Shown here piece by piece: positions 19,397 to 28,765 of a stretch of DNA of 64,000 nt. A program made the translations under genes and the position numbers. The notes under the pieces were generated by a model, which saw only the letters and a program-made list of their open reading frames with translations, was not told the origin of the DNA and searched no databases. This stretch comes from Thalassovita sp. (lineage in GTDB: Bacteria; Pseudomonadota; Alphaproteobacteria; Rhodobacterales; Rhodobacteraceae): the NCBI RefSeq assembly GCF_963691685.1, contig NZ_OY829290.1, positions 62,001 to 126,000 on the forward strand, in the 5' to 3' direction. The stretch's first letter is position 1; every line of letters begins with the position of its first letter.

Positions 19397-19427
19397 GCGG
19401 GTTCGGTAAATATCTACCGCAAAAGAA

Positions 19428-19449
19428 AAAGGCGCCCTGAGGCGCCTTT
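19428..19449. terminator. Bidirectional terminator
   Basis: AAAGGCGCC (19428-19436) pairs with GGCGCCTTT (19441-19449), loop CTGA, between the convergent glycosyltransferase and DUF3576 genes. Confidence 0.8.
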
Positions 19450-19471
19450 GAATTCCGATGGGCTTGCCGGT

Positions 19472-19942
19472 TTACAGGCGCCCGTCCTGAATGCGCAGCT
19501 GACGCGCGCGGGATAGGATCGCATCTTCGATCGCACGCTGCGTGCTGGCCGAAACCGCACGCCCGTTCTTACCTTGCAGTGCCACGATCAATGAGCGTGC
19601 TTCCAGCGCAGGGTCTTTGACATAAACGGTGGCGCGGTAGGCACGGTTGCCGCCGGGTGGTGTGCCGTAGCCCATGACGATCACGCCGGTGAACGGATCC
19701 ACCGATTCGACGGGCATGAAGTTCAGCACCTCTAAGGAGGCATTCCAGATAAAGCGGTTTACCGAAACCTTAACGTCCGGGTCCTGATCGCGGAAAATGT
19801 CCCAGATGGTCTCACGACGTTCTTCTTCGGTTTGTGCCTGCGCTTCGGGTGTCAGTGCTTCTGGCTGAACAACGCTGCAGGCGCTGACCGCCAAAAGGGC
19901 GGCGCCAGCAAATACAAGTTTGAAACGGTTGATAAAGGTCAT
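19472..19942 (-). CDS. DUF3576 family lipoprotein
   Basis: A 156-residue lipoprotein with lipobox LAVSAC at about residues 17-22. After an acidic linker (a run rich in Glu and Gln) comes the DUF3576 core, including VNRFIWNASLEVLNFMP and GYGTPPGGNRAYR. ATG at 19942 starts exactly at the signal peptide; the longer upstream frame is discounted. The family is conserved in alphaproteobacteria but has no assigned function; an outer-membrane location is expected. Confidence 0.8.
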   Translation of the reverse strand: MTFINRFKLVFAGAALLAVSACSVVQPEALTPEAQAQTEEERRETIWDIFRDQDPDVKVSVNRFIWNASLEVLNFMPVESVDPFTGVIVMGYGTPPGGNRAYRATVYVKDPALEARSLIVALQGKNGRAVSASTQRAIEDAILSRARQLRIQDGRL

Positions 19943-20217
19943 TCTTCGGCCCTGAATTCGGTTTCCCAACCGTCCTAGCGAAGGGATTCTTAAGGAGCAA
20001 GGCTTTAGTGTATATACGCTGTGTGCAGCCGCGTGATCGGCAGGCCATCGCCACCCGCCGGGTGCAGGTGTGGCAAAGCTGCACCATCCGGGATGCACAA
20101 TCCAATCAATCGGTTCAGGCGGCTTGCAAACCGACCCCGAAAAGAGCGAGACAGACGCCATACCCAAGCGGATCACCCGTTTTGGGGCGCTTGATTGGAA
20201 AACCGAGGGAAAAAATC

Positions 20218-21078
20218 ATGAAAAAGATTCTCTTCGCATCGACCGCGCTGGTAGCCACCGCCGGTGTTGCAGCAGCTGAAATCAGCTTCGGCGGTTCGGC
20301 TAACTTTGGTGTAATGTACAATGGTTCCGAAACCATTGTTAAAAACGAACTGGATTTCGACGTAAAAGGTTCGGGTGAAACCGACGGCGGCCTGAAGTTC
20401 GGCGCATCGTTCGACCTGGACACTTCGTACAACGACTCGAACGGCGCTCAGGGCACCGGCATTGCTGACGACAGCAACGGTGACTCCTCCGGTCTGGGTG
20501 AAGGCGGCATCGGCGATCCTGAAGTTTACATCGAAATGGGCGGCCTGAAGCTGACCGTTGGTAACATCGGTGAAGCTCAGGACGTTGGCGGCATCTCCGA
20601 CATCGGTTTCGACGGTCTGGGTGTTGACGATGTTGTTGACGCACTGCGTGAAAACGGTTCGGACGACATCCGTATCGATTACTCGTTCGGCGACATCGCC
20701 GTTGCAGCATCGGTTGACTCGGCAACCAACCAGTGGGCCGTTTCGGCTGCTGGCTCGTTCGGCGACATCTCCGCTTCGGCTGGCTTCCGTGACAACGACG
20801 GCACCGAAGACTGGAACGTAACTCTGGGTTACTCGGCTGGCGCATTTGGCGTAACCGCCACCTACGCAGAAGCTGGCAACGTTGACGGTTTCGGCCTGGA
20901 CGCTTCCTACTCGCAGGGCGACCTGACCGTAACCGCAGCTTACGCCGAGCGCGGCGCAGCTGACGCATACGGCATCGGCGCTTCCTACTCGCTGGGTGGT
21001 GGCGCAGCCATCGCCGGTGGTGTTGCTGAAGTTGGCGGCGAGACCGTTGCTGACCTGGGCATGACCTTCTCGTTCTAA
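20218..21078 (+). CDS. Gram-negative porin
   Basis: A 286-residue outer-membrane protein with signal peptide ending AGVAAA, alternating beta-strand segments rich in Gly/Asp/Ser, and a C-terminal Phe (TFSF) as required by the BAM machine. The repeated G-x-S/A-Y motifs and GASFDLDTSY fit the Rhodobacter-type porin family. Codon use is strongly biased compared with its neighbours, typical of a highly expressed gene. ATG at 20218 has GAGGGA upstream, and a strong terminator follows. Confidence 0.88.
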   Translation: MKKILFASTALVATAGVAAAEISFGGSANFGVMYNGSETIVKNELDFDVKGSGETDGGLKFGASFDLDTSYNDSNGAQGTGIADDSNGDSSGLGEGGIGDPEVYIEMGGLKLTVGNIGEAQDVGGISDIGFDGLGVDDVVDALRENGSDDIRIDYSFGDIAVAASVDSATNQWAVSAAGSFGDISASAGFRDNDGTEDWNVTLGYSAGAFGVTATYAEAGNVDGFGLDASYSQGDLTVTAAYAERGAADAYGIGASYSLGGGAAIAGGVAEVGGETVADLGMTFSF

Positions 21079-21106
21079 TTCAGAACGCTTAGGACTACCT
21101 AAGAGA

Positions 21107-21138
21107 GGGGCAGGCGTTTCGCCTGTCCCTTTTCTTTT
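21107..21138 (+). terminator. Rho-independent terminator of the porin gene
   Basis: GGGGCAGGCG (21107-21116) pairs with CGCCTGTCCC (21120-21129), with one G-U pair, followed by TTTTCTTTT. Confidence 0.9.
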
Positions 21139-21262
21139 GCGCTATCCCCGGCCGTTTCGGTGCGGGGTTTTCTTTTGTCTTAGTGCACTGCCCTTTTGCC
21201 CTGTCCTTTTGAGCGATCATGGTGTTTTGTCCGCAGCGAAACCCAATCCGTGGAGGTCCATC

Positions 21263-21916
21263 ATGTCGCTTGCTGAAATCACCGCCCGTCTGCGCAAGGC
21301 AGAGACTGACGCCGGTCGTGAAGAGGGCAGCACGCAGCTGATTGCGGTCAGCAAGGTGCAGCCGAACGAACGGGTCGAGGCGGTGCTGCAAGAGGGGCAT
21401 CGGCTGTATGGGGAAAACAAAGTGCAGGAGGCGGCCGGTAAATGGCCGGATTTCCGCGATCAGTTTGACGGCGTGAATGTCCATCTGATCGGCCCGTTGC
21501 AGACCAATAAGGCGCGCCAGGCGATGCAGCTGTTTGAGGCGATTCATTCTGTTGATCGGCCAAAGCTGGCCCATACTCTCGCCCGTCTGGCGCAGGAGTT
21601 GGGTCACTGCCCGGATCTGTTCATTCAGGTCAACACCGGTGAGGAAGAGCAGAAGGCAGGCATCCTGCCAGCAGACGCAGACGCTTTCATCGCGGAATGT
21701 CGTGGGCTGGATCTGCCAGTGCAGGGGCTGATGTGTATCCCGCCGGTGGAGGAGGAGCCTGCGCTGCATTTTGCCCTGCTGGCCAAGATCGCTGCGCGTA
21801 ACGACCTGACCGGCCTGTCGATGGGGATGAGCAGCGATTTTGAGAAGGCCGTTAGCTTTGGTGCCACCCATGTGCGGGTGGGATCAGCCATTTTTGGCGC
21901 GCGGGATTACGGCTAA
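21263..21916 (+). CDS. YggS family pyridoxal-phosphate-binding protein
   Basis: A 217-residue PLP homeostasis protein. It has the PLP lysine in LIAVSKVQP, GENKVQE, HLIGPLQTNK, the GxxC-like LMCIPP and the phosphate-binding C-terminal GMSSDFEKAV followed by RVGSAIFG. It buffers PLP in the cytosol and affects amino-acid metabolism. ATG at 21263 is preferred (TGGAGG upstream). Confidence 0.92.
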   Translation: MSLAEITARLRKAETDAGREEGSTQLIAVSKVQPNERVEAVLQEGHRLYGENKVQEAAGKWPDFRDQFDGVNVHLIGPLQTNKARQAMQLFEAIHSVDRPKLAHTLARLAQELGHCPDLFIQVNTGEEEQKAGILPADADAFIAECRGLDLPVQGLMCIPPVEEEPALHFALLAKIAARNDLTGLSMGMSSDFEKAVSFGATHVRVGSAIFGARDYG

Positions 21917-21928
21917 ACGCGCATAGGC

Positions 21929-21949
21929 GAAGCCCCGCTGTGGGGCTTC
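21929..21949. terminator. Bidirectional hairpin between yggS and the CoA-transferase gene
   Basis: GAAGCCCC (21929-21936) pairs with GGGGCTTC (21942-21949), placed between two convergent genes. Confidence 0.7.
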
Positions 21950-21958
21950 TGCCAGTGA

Positions 21959-23074
21959 TTACCCGTTGTTCTCACCCAATTTGGGCGATGGGGCATCCAG
22001 CTTCAGCTCTGCGTCTGAAAAGGTGAAAGGCGCACGTACGCCGGGGATCCCGTCCAGTGTCACCTTCATACCGCGGGCCTGCACCTGCGGATCCTCAAAC
22101 ACCTCGGCCATATCGTTGATCGGCCCGGCGGGAATGCCGCGCTCTTCACAGCCGGCCAACAGCTCCGCCTTGGAGCGTTTGCGGGTTTCGCCCATCAACA
22201 GATCGATCATCCGGTCCCGGTTTGCGACGCGGTCGGCGTTTTTCAGGAATTCTGGCGCATCGGCCATCCAATCAAGACCCAGCAGACCGCAGAGGCGCTG
22301 ATACTGGGCGTCATTGCCGGTGGCGATGATGATATGGCCATCGGCGCAGTCAAACACCTGATAGGGTGTCAGATTGGGGTGGTAGTTGCCAGTCCGGCCC
22401 GGCGGGGTGCCGGTGGTCAGATAGTTCATCGCCTGATTGGCGGTGACGGAAACCGCAACATCCATCAGGGCCATATCCACATGTTGACCTTTGCCGGTCT
22501 GGTGGCGCTGGTGCAGTGCGGCCAAGATGCCGCTGACGGCGTAGACCCCGGTGAAGATATCGGTGACAGCAACGCCAACGCGTTGCGGCTGGCCATCGGG
22601 ATCGCCAGTGATGGACATCAGGCCGGACATGCCTTGGATGATATAGTCATAGCCGGCGCGGTGGGCATAGGGCCCGGTCTGGCCGAAACCGGTGATCGAA
22701 CAGTAGATCAGACCGGGGTTCACCGCTTTCAGGCTGTCGTAGTCCAACCCGTATTTTGCCAGGCCGCCAACTTTGAAGTTTTCGATCAGAATATCGGCGT
22801 CGCGGACCAGTTCGCGCACCTGTTCCTGCCCCTCAGGGGTGCGGAAATCCACGGTGATCGAGGCTTTGCCCCGGTTGCAGCTGTGGAAATAGGCGGCGGT
22901 GGTGTCGTCTTCGCGCTCAATGAAGGGCGGACCCCATTGGCGGGTGTCATCACCTGCGGGGCTTTCGACTTTGATGACCTCGGCGCCGAGGTCGGACAAG
23001 GTTTGACCGGCCCAAGGGCCGGCCAGAATGCGGGCGAGCTCTACTACTTTGAGCCCGGCAAGTGGTGCAGTCAT
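21959..23074 (-). CDS. CaiB/BaiF (class III) CoA-transferase
   Basis: A 371-residue family III CoA-transferase: N-terminal GLKVVELARILAGPWAGQ, the catalytic Asp in LKVVNPGLIYCSITGFGQ-type context followed by YDYIIQGMSGLMS, and C-terminal PAGPINDMAEVF. These enzymes exchange CoA between carboxylic acids. Substrate is not predictable. Its ATG overlaps the stop of the dsbA-like gene by one base, so it is the third gene of a dciA-dsbA-CoA-transferase unit. Confidence 0.88.
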   Translation of the reverse strand: MTAPLAGLKVVELARILAGPWAGQTLSDLGAEVIKVESPAGDDTRQWGPPFIEREDDTTAAYFHSCNRGKASITVDFRTPEGQEQVRELVRDADILIENFKVGGLAKYGLDYDSLKAVNPGLIYCSITGFGQTGPYAHRAGYDYIIQGMSGLMSITGDPDGQPQRVGVAVTDIFTGVYAVSGILAALHQRHQTGKGQHVDMALMDVAVSVTANQAMNYLTTGTPPGRTGNYHPNLTPYQVFDCADGHIIIATGNDAQYQRLCGLLGLDWMADAPEFLKNADRVANRDRMIDLLMGETRKRSKAELLAGCEERGIPAGPINDMAEVFEDPQVQARGMKVTLDGIPGVRAPFTFSDAELKLDAPSPKLGENNG

Positions 23075-23727
23075 TACATTCCCAGTTTTTCGTCAAGGAT
23101 CGCTTTGAGATCCGTATAACTCATGTTGGAATGCTTCTCACCATCAATAAACAGGGTCGGGGTGCCGGAAACATCATCCGCTTCGATGTTGCCCTGGAAC
23201 CAGGTGTAGAGCGCCTGGGCGTTTTCAGCGTCTGACATGCAGGCATCCAGTTCCGCCTTGTCGAGACCGGCAACCAGGCCGATTTTGCGCAGGTTCTGGT
23301 CGATCTCGGTCAGGTTGCCGCCACCGATCCAGTTTTTCTGATCCGCATAGAGCATATCGGCAATGCCGAAGAACTTGTTTGGTTCACAGCGCGCCATCAT
23401 GGCAGCCCAAAGGCCGGGGCGGTCAAAATAGACATCACGGTAAATGAATTTCACTTTGCCAGTGTCGACATATTCGGCCTTTACCTTGCCTAGCACGTTG
23501 TTGTGGAAGCTGGCGCAATGCGGGCAGGTGAAGGAGGCATATTCCATCAGGGTGACCGGCGCATCGTCCGACCCCATGGTCATTTCCAGAATGCCAGAGG
23601 TGTCAGCCCCCTGTGCATTGGCCATGCTGACCAGGCTGGGCAGCTTGTCCTGCCCGGGGAACAGCGACAGCGCGCCTGCGGAAACGGCGGCGGCCCCCAT
23701 CAGGCCCAATGCATATCTGCGGTTCAT
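23074..23727 (-). CDS. DsbA family thiol-disulfide oxidoreductase
   Basis: A 217-residue periplasmic thioredoxin-fold protein. The leader (MNRRYALGLMG) ends near GALS, the active site is CPHC in ASFTCPHCASFH at about residue 68, and the cis-Pro loop is VSGTPTLFIDG. The helical insert is DsbA-like (thioredoxin_4 group, as in ScsC and DsbA2). It introduces or isomerises disulfides in exported proteins. A GAGGT site precedes ATG 23727. Confidence 0.88.
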   Translation of the reverse strand: MNRRYALGLMGAAAVSAGALSLFPGQDKLPSLVSMANAQGADTSGILEMTMGSDDAPVTLMEYASFTCPHCASFHNNVLGKVKAEYVDTGKVKFIYRDVYFDRPGLWAAMMARCEPNKFFGIADMLYADQKNWIGGGNLTEIDQNLRKIGLVAGLDKAELDACMSDAENAQALYTWFQGNIEADDVSGTPTLFIDGEKHSNMSYTDLKAILDEKLGM

Positions 23728-23731
23728 CTGC

Positions 23732-24250
23732 TTACCTCTCTTGCGTGTTCATCTTGGTTAATACGTTTTGCGACAACCGTTCCAGCGCCTGCCGGAGGGA
23801 GTCATCGCCCACCCCGGCGGCAAGGCTGCTGGCCTCGGCGCGGATCTCAGGGGTGGGTTGCGGTTTGGGTTTTGCCTTGTGGCCATAGGTGAAATCCGCC
23901 TGCCCTTCGGCAAAGCCGATCGGGGCGGTCTGGGTCACCCGGATCCGGGCGATGGCATTGTAGCCATAGACGCCGTTCACCTTCTGGCGCAGCTGTTCTT
24001 TCTGCATTTCGACCATCGGTGCCATCGCCCCGGTGGTCAGTACGGTGAGGGTGGCTCCAAAGCCTTGGCGGCCATATTTCACATCCACCGGGCGGGCCAT
24101 TGCGGCCATGTCTTCGCCAACGATTTCAGGCCAGTGGGTCAACAGCCGTGTCACGGCAAAACCACGCGATTCCCCCGCCTTTCGAATCTGCTGTTGCAAC
24201 AGCGATCCGGTGCGGGCAAAGCCTTTGGTGGTTGGGCGCCGTTTGGGCAT
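23732..24250 (-). CDS. dciA: DciA-like DUF721 protein
   Basis: A 172-residue protein with the DUF721 core LTHWPEIVGEDMAAMARPV-type segment near residue 50 and a variable acidic/basic tail. DUF721 proteins include DciA, the helicase-loading factor of bacteria that lack DnaC. ATG at 24250 (MPKRRP) is chosen because the DUF721 family starts there. It is divergent from mutY and 4 bases ahead of the dsbA-like gene. Confidence 0.75.
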   Translation of the reverse strand: MPKRRPTTKGFARTGSLLQQQIRKAGESRGFAVTRLLTHWPEIVGEDMAAMARPVDVKYGRQGFGATLTVLTTGAMAPMVEMQKEQLRQKVNGVYGYNAIARIRVTQTAPIGFAEGQADFTYGHKAKPKPQPTPEIRAEASSLAAGVGDDSLRQALERLSQNVLTKMNTQER

Positions 24251-24331
24251 GGTTTCCTTCCTCACTCTTGGCCCTATTCTAAAGGCGCTGTAGGCAGACG
24301 CCAGCGAATAGAGAAGATCGGGAAATAAACA

Positions 24332-25420
24332 TTGCGTGACGGGAATTTGAAACAGGTCGGCCCTGCTGAGATCGCCTCGGATCTGCTGGCTTGGTATGAT
24401 GTACATGCCCGCGCGATGCCCTGGCGTGTGCCACCGGCGGATAAGCTTTCAGGCGTGCGGCCGGATCCCTATCGTGTTTGGCTGTCTGAGGTGATGCTGC
24501 AGCAGACCACCGTGGCGGCGGTTAAGGATTATTTCCATCGCTTCACCACGCGCTGGCCTACTGTGTCCGATCTGGCCGCGGCTGAGGATGGCGATGTGAT
24601 GGGGGAATGGGCTGGCCTTGGCTATTACGCCCGTGCCCGCAACCTGCTGAAATGTGCCCGCGTGGTGGTGGCAGATCATGGCGGCGTCTTTCCGGACACT
24701 TTGGCGGGGCTGCTGAAACTGCCCGGCATTGGCCCCTATACGGCGGCAGCCATTGCCTCGATCGCCTATGACCTGCCTGAGGTGGTGGTGGATGGCAATG
24801 TTGAACGGGTGATGGCGCGGCTGCACAATGTGCATGACCCTCTGCCCGGATCCAAGCCGCATCTGACCGAATTGGCCGCGGGGCTGACCCCTGGGCAGCG
24901 GCCCGGTGACTATGCGCAGGCGGTGATGGATCTGGGGGCAACGATTTGCACCCCGCGTAACCCCGCCTGCGGCATCTGCCCGCTGCGCAGTCCCTGTGTT
25001 GCGCGGGTTGAGGGCACGGCGCTGGAGCTGCCAAAGAAAACCCCGAAGAAACCCAAACCCACCCGGCTGGGCATCGCCTATGTCGGCCGGCGCGCGGATG
25101 GTGCTTACCTGTTGGAGCGGCGTCCTGATAAGGGGTTGCTGGGTGGGATGCTGGGTTGGCCGGGTGGCCCCTGGTCAGAGGAGGGCGCGGCCGAGGCGCC
25201 GCCAATCGCAGCTGACTGGCGACTTTTGGGGGCTGAGGCGCGCCATACCTTCACCCATTTTCACCTGATCCTGCAGGTGCGCATCGCGGATCTGCCGCAG
25301 GGCGCCAATCCCGATGTGGGGCAATTCATCGAGCCTGAGACATTTCGCCCGTCAGATTTGCCCACTGTGATGCGAAAGGCATTTGACCTTGCGCGTGGCG
25401 CGTTCGACAATACGCTCTGA
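24332..25420 (+). CDS. mutY: A/G-specific adenine DNA glycosylase
   Basis: A 362-residue MutY. It shows the helix-hairpin-helix LPGIGPYTAAAIASIAY with the catalytic Asp shortly after in DGNVERV, the MLQQTTV segment that wedges into DNA, and the iron-sulfur ligand set C-x6-C-x2-C-x5-C (CTPRNPACGICPLRSPC). The C-terminal NUDIX-like domain recognises 8-oxoG. The start is uncertain: the frame begins with TTG at 24332 and no ATG lies before the family's conserved region. Confidence 0.95.
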   Translation: MRDGNLKQVGPAEIASDLLAWYDVHARAMPWRVPPADKLSGVRPDPYRVWLSEVMLQQTTVAAVKDYFHRFTTRWPTVSDLAAAEDGDVMGEWAGLGYYARARNLLKCARVVVADHGGVFPDTLAGLLKLPGIGPYTAAAIASIAYDLPEVVVDGNVERVMARLHNVHDPLPGSKPHLTELAAGLTPGQRPGDYAQAVMDLGATICTPRNPACGICPLRSPCVARVEGTALELPKKTPKKPKPTRLGIAYVGRRADGAYLLERRPDKGLLGGMLGWPGGPWSEEGAAEAPPIAADWRLLGAEARHTFTHFHLILQVRIADLPQGANPDVGQFIEPETFRPSDLPTVMRKAFDLARGAFDNTL

Positions 25421-25446
25421 ACGCGCATATCGAATGGACCAAGCCA

Positions 25447-26607
25447 ATGGTTGACCACACTGGCCCTGAGACTGCTTCATCACCAAAACGCCTGAGCCTC
25501 ATCGGGGCGCTGCCGTTCTGGCTGTCGCTGACCCTGATCCCGGTTGCGCTGGTCAGCGCTGGCTTAGGCGGTTGGTTCACGCTGCTGCTGCCGCTTTGGG
25601 CGTGGTGGCTGTTTACCCTGCTGGATGTGTTCACCGGTCTCAATCTGGACAATGCCGATCTGGACACACCGGATGACGCGTTGTTCTGGTATCGGATGAT
25701 CACCTGGATCTGGTTCCCCATTCAGGCGGTGGTGATCTACGGCATGATCGCCTATGCCACGCGCGCTGATCATCTGGATTTGTTGGAAAAGCTGGTGCTG
25801 TTCTTTGGGGTTGGGGTCATCTCCGGCACTGTGGGGATCAACTACAGTCATGAGCTGATGCATCAGAAAAACAAATGGGAGCGCTGGCTGGGCGATCTGT
25901 TGTTGTCGACAGTCCTTTATTCGCATTTTCGCTCTGAGCATCTGCTGGTGCACCACCGTCATGTCGGCACCCCGGCGGATGCGGTTACAGCGCGTTACAA
26001 TGAAGGGTTCCACCGGTTCTTTGTCAGGGTCTTGCCGGAATGTCTGGCCTCCGCCTGGGGGGCGGAGAGGGCAATGCTGGCGCGGCGGGACCTCTCGGTC
26101 TGGTCGCGGCGCAACCCGTTCTGGCGCTATGTGGTGCTGCAGGCGCTGGCCCTGGCGCTGGCGCTGGCCATTGGTGGCATCGAAGGATTGGCGCTGTTCC
26201 TGGTGCAGGCGTTCAGCGCGGTCTGGCAGTTAGAACTGACCAATTACGTGGAACATTACGGGCTGACCCGCAAACATCTAGGCGACGGCAAATATGAACA
26301 CGTCAAACCCCGTCACAGCTGGAATGCGGCCCATAAGGCGACCAACTGGCTGCTGATCAACCTGCAGCGCCACAGCGATCACCACTATAAACCCGACCGG
26401 CGTTTCCCGTTGCTGCAGAACTACGATGCAGAGGAGGCGCCACAGTTCCCCTATGGTTATCCGGTGATGACCCTGATGGCGATGATCCCGCCCCTGTGGC
26501 GGCGGCGGATGAACCCCCGCGTGCGCGCCTGGCGCCGGCAATTCTACCCCGAGATCGAGGATTGGACCGCCTATAAGCTGGGCACCAACCCAATGCCGCG
26601 CCGCTGA
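25447..26607 (+). CDS. alkB: Alkane 1-monooxygenase (AlkB type)
   Basis: A 386-residue integral-membrane di-iron hydroxylase. All the histidine boxes are present: HELMHQK, HLLVHHRHVG and QRHSDHH, together with NYVEHYG. Six membrane segments precede and separate them. It hydroxylates the terminal carbon of n-alkanes with rubredoxin electrons; no rubredoxin gene is adjacent. ATG at 25447 lies 26 bases past mutY. Its 3' end meets a terminator shared with ccrM. Confidence 0.9.
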   Translation: MVDHTGPETASSPKRLSLIGALPFWLSLTLIPVALVSAGLGGWFTLLLPLWAWWLFTLLDVFTGLNLDNADLDTPDDALFWYRMITWIWFPIQAVVIYGMIAYATRADHLDLLEKLVLFFGVGVISGTVGINYSHELMHQKNKWERWLGDLLLSTVLYSHFRSEHLLVHHRHVGTPADAVTARYNEGFHRFFVRVLPECLASAWGAERAMLARRDLSVWSRRNPFWRYVVLQALALALALAIGGIEGLALFLVQAFSAVWQLELTNYVEHYGLTRKHLGDGKYEHVKPRHSWNAAHKATNWLLINLQRHSDHHYKPDRRFPLLQNYDAEEAPQFPYGYPVMTLMAMIPPLWRRRMNPRVRAWRRQFYPEIEDWTAYKLGTNPMPRR

Positions 26608-26684
26608 GCCTGGCGGGCGGCGGCCTCCGGCGGGAGTATTTTCGGAACGATGAAAGGGGCGGGTGCACCGTCTGAACGAAAAAG

Positions 26685-26705
26685 GCCCCGCCATCGAGGC
26701 GGGGC
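26685..26705. terminator. Terminator after alkB
   Basis: GCCCCGCC (26685-26692) with GGCGGGGC (26698-26705), loop ATCGA, preceded by A-rich sequence, so it can also work toward the minus strand. Confidence 0.75.
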
Positions 26706-26789
26706 AGTTTGGTGCCGGCTGTCAGGCTACAGGCACCGGCGGTAACTTTACTATTCTGGGATACCGCGAGGGTCGAAAATGTGATCACC

Positions 26790-26812
26790 GGGTTGCCGAT
26801 AGCCGGCAACCC
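26790..26812. terminator. Hairpin after ccrM
   Basis: GGGTTGCCG (26790-26798) pairs with CGGCAACCC (26804-26812), 18 bases past the ccrM stop. No clear U-run, so it is weaker evidence. Confidence 0.5.
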
Positions 26813-26829
26813 AATTGGCTTGTTGGGCC

Positions 26830-27936
26830 TTAGTTGTTCATTTCCGAGCGGATTTGTTGGCGCAGGATGTCGATCGGCACCTCTTTGCCGTCGCGCTTGA
26901 TGCACCAGTAGGTCCAGCCGTTGCAGCTGGGCGCGCCTTCCAGCGCGGCGCCGACCTGATGGATCGAGCCTTTGACCTCACCGCCGACGATGGTGCCATC
27001 GGCACGCACCTTGGCCTTGTGGCGTTTGTTCAGCGAGTACAGCTCATCGCCCGGGCGCAGGAAGCCGCGTTCAACCAGCTGGCCGAAGGGCACACGCGGC
27101 TGGGCGCGTTTGCTGGTGGAGACTTGCAGCGCCTCTTTGTCGAAGCGGCGCACGGCGGCCAGACGTTTGCGGGCCACTTTGCGGTAGGCCTCTTCACGTT
27201 CGATGCCGATGTAGTCCCGGCCCAGCATCTTGGCGACCGCGCCGGTGGTGCCGGTGCCAAAGAACGGATCAAGGATCACATCACCGGGGTTGGTGGTGCC
27301 GAGGATCACGCGGTGCAGCAGGCTTTCGGGTTTTTGGGTTGGATGGGCTTTTTCGCCGTTCTCATCCTTCAGACGTTCGCCGCCGTTACAGATCGGCAGC
27401 ACCCAGTCCGAGCGCATCTGGATGCCTTCGTTCAGGGCTTTCAGCGCCTCGTAGTTGAAGGTGTATTTGGCGCCCTCGGCCTTGGAGGCCCAGATCAGCG
27501 TTTCATGTGCGTTGGTCAGGCGTTTGCCGCGGAAGTTCGGCATCGGGTTCGATTTGCGCCAGACCACATCGTTGAGGATCCAAAAGCCCTGGTTCTGCAA
27601 CTCAGCGCCCATGCGGAAGACGTTGTGATAGGAACCAATGACCCAGATCGCGCCATTTGGCTTCAGGATGCGGCGGGCGGCGGCCAGCCAATCCTTGGTA
27701 AACTTGTCATAAGCCGCAAAGGAGGAGAACTGATCCCAGTGATCGTCCACCGCATCGACCTTGGAGTTGTCGGGCCGGTGCAGGTCACCTTTGAGCTGCA
27801 GGTTATAGGGGGGATCTGCGAAGATCAGATCAACAGACGCCTCAGGCAGACTGTTCATCATTTCGATACAGTCACCTTCAAGAATCGTGTTTAGAGGGAG
27901 CGCATCTGCGCCCTTCTTTTTGTGTGTGCTCGTCAT
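26830..27936 (-). CDS. ccrM: CcrM-type DNA adenine methyltransferase (GANTC)
   Basis: A 368-residue beta-class adenine-N6 methylase. It has the catalytic DPPYNL near residue 40, the AdoMet-site FFGTGTTG at about 245-252, and the C-terminal extension of the CcrM family ending in QQIRSEMN. CcrM methylates GANTC and coordinates the alphaproteobacterial cell cycle. ATG at 27936 (MTSTHK) is preferred over 27960. It is adjacent to rnhB on the same strand, the usual order in Rhodobacteraceae. Confidence 0.93.
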   Translation of the reverse strand: MTSTHKKKGADALPLNTILEGDCIEMMNSLPEASVDLIFADPPYNLQLKGDLHRPDNSKVDAVDDHWDQFSSFAAYDKFTKDWLAAARRILKPNGAIWVIGSYHNVFRMGAELQNQGFWILNDVVWRKSNPMPNFRGKRLTNAHETLIWASKAEGAKYTFNYEALKALNEGIQMRSDWVLPICNGGERLKDENGEKAHPTQKPESLLHRVILGTTNPGDVILDPFFGTGTTGAVAKMLGRDYIGIEREEAYRKVARKRLAAVRRFDKEALQVSTSKRAQPRVPFGQLVERGFLRPGDELYSLNKRHKAKVRADGTIVGGEVKGSIHQVGAALEGAPSCNGWTYWCIKRDGKEVPIDILRQQIRSEMNN

Positions 27937-28040
27937 TTTCTGCCTCAATACCCGGCGCATTTTTGCGCTCTTGGTTGGCCCTAAAAATGAGTCATCTGCG
28001 AGTCGGGGTCAATTTCTTTTTTGTATCAGCGCGTTACATT

Positions 28041-28670
28041 TCACTCTTGATACAAGATATTGTGCACCGGTTTGAAGGATCGCCTATGGTGTGGTGTGAC
28101 CCCCAATTGGGTCAATGCAGCCTTATGTGTCGCGGTTGGATACCCGGCGTTTGTTTCCCATCCGTAACCCGGAAATTCGGCCCCCAACTGTTGCATGATC
28201 TCATCACGTGCGATTTTTGCCGCGATGGAGGCAGCGGCGATTGACACAGAACGGGCGTCGCCTTTGACCACGGTTTCGGCAGGAATGTTGAGGCCACGCG
28301 GCACCATGTTGCCGTCAATCAGGGCGAAATCGGCGGGGTGTTTCAGCCCCTGCACCGCGCGCAGCATGGCGATGTGGCTGGCGCGCAAGATGTTGTGTTC
28401 ATCAATTTCGGCAACGCTGGCATGGGCGACGCAGACATCAGCGTGTTGCAGCACCTCCTCCAGTAGGGCGGCGCGGCGTTTGGCGCTCAGCTGTTTTGAA
28501 TCGTTCAGGCCATCGGGAATGCGGGTCGGGTCCAGCACCACGGCGGCGGCGGTGACCGGGCCCGCCAGCGGGCCACGGCCAACCTCATCAACGCCAGCGA
28601 CGCGCAGGTAACCCTGCGCGTGCGCCTGCTGCTCAAAGGAAAAGTCCGGGATCAGTTTTGTTTTGCTCAT
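28041..28670 (-). CDS. rnhB: Ribonuclease HII
   Basis: A 209-residue RNase HII with GVDEVGRGPLAGP (the DEG-type active-site segment), LNDSKQLSAKRR, an acidic residue in EIDEHNI and IDGNMVP. It removes RNA and misincorporated ribonucleotides from DNA hybrids. It lies upstream of ccrM on the same strand; the short A+T-rich gap of 104 bases between them likely carries the ccrM promoter. Confidence 0.95.
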   Translation of the reverse strand: MSKTKLIPDFSFEQQAHAQGYLRVAGVDEVGRGPLAGPVTAAAVVLDPTRIPDGLNDSKQLSAKRRAALLEEVLQHADVCVAHASVAEIDEHNILRASHIAMLRAVQGLKHPADFALIDGNMVPRGLNIPAETVVKGDARSVSIAAASIAAKIARDEIMQQLGAEFPGYGWETNAGYPTATHKAALTQLGVTPHHRRSFKPVHNILYQE

Positions 28671-28716
28671 CTGTTCTGTGAACCCGGATTCTTGCCCCAG
28701 TTCAAGGGACCTCTGT

Positions 28717-28753
28717 GAGGGGACCGCAGGGAAGGCACTTGCGCGGTCCCCTC
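28717..28753. terminator. Long-loop hairpin beyond the small secreted protein gene
   Basis: GAGGGGACCGC (28717-28727) pairs perfectly with GCGGTCCCCTC (28743-28753) around a 15-base loop, between the rnhB start and the stop of the next minus-strand gene. Confidence 0.6.
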
Positions 28754-28765
28754 TGTTACGCCCGA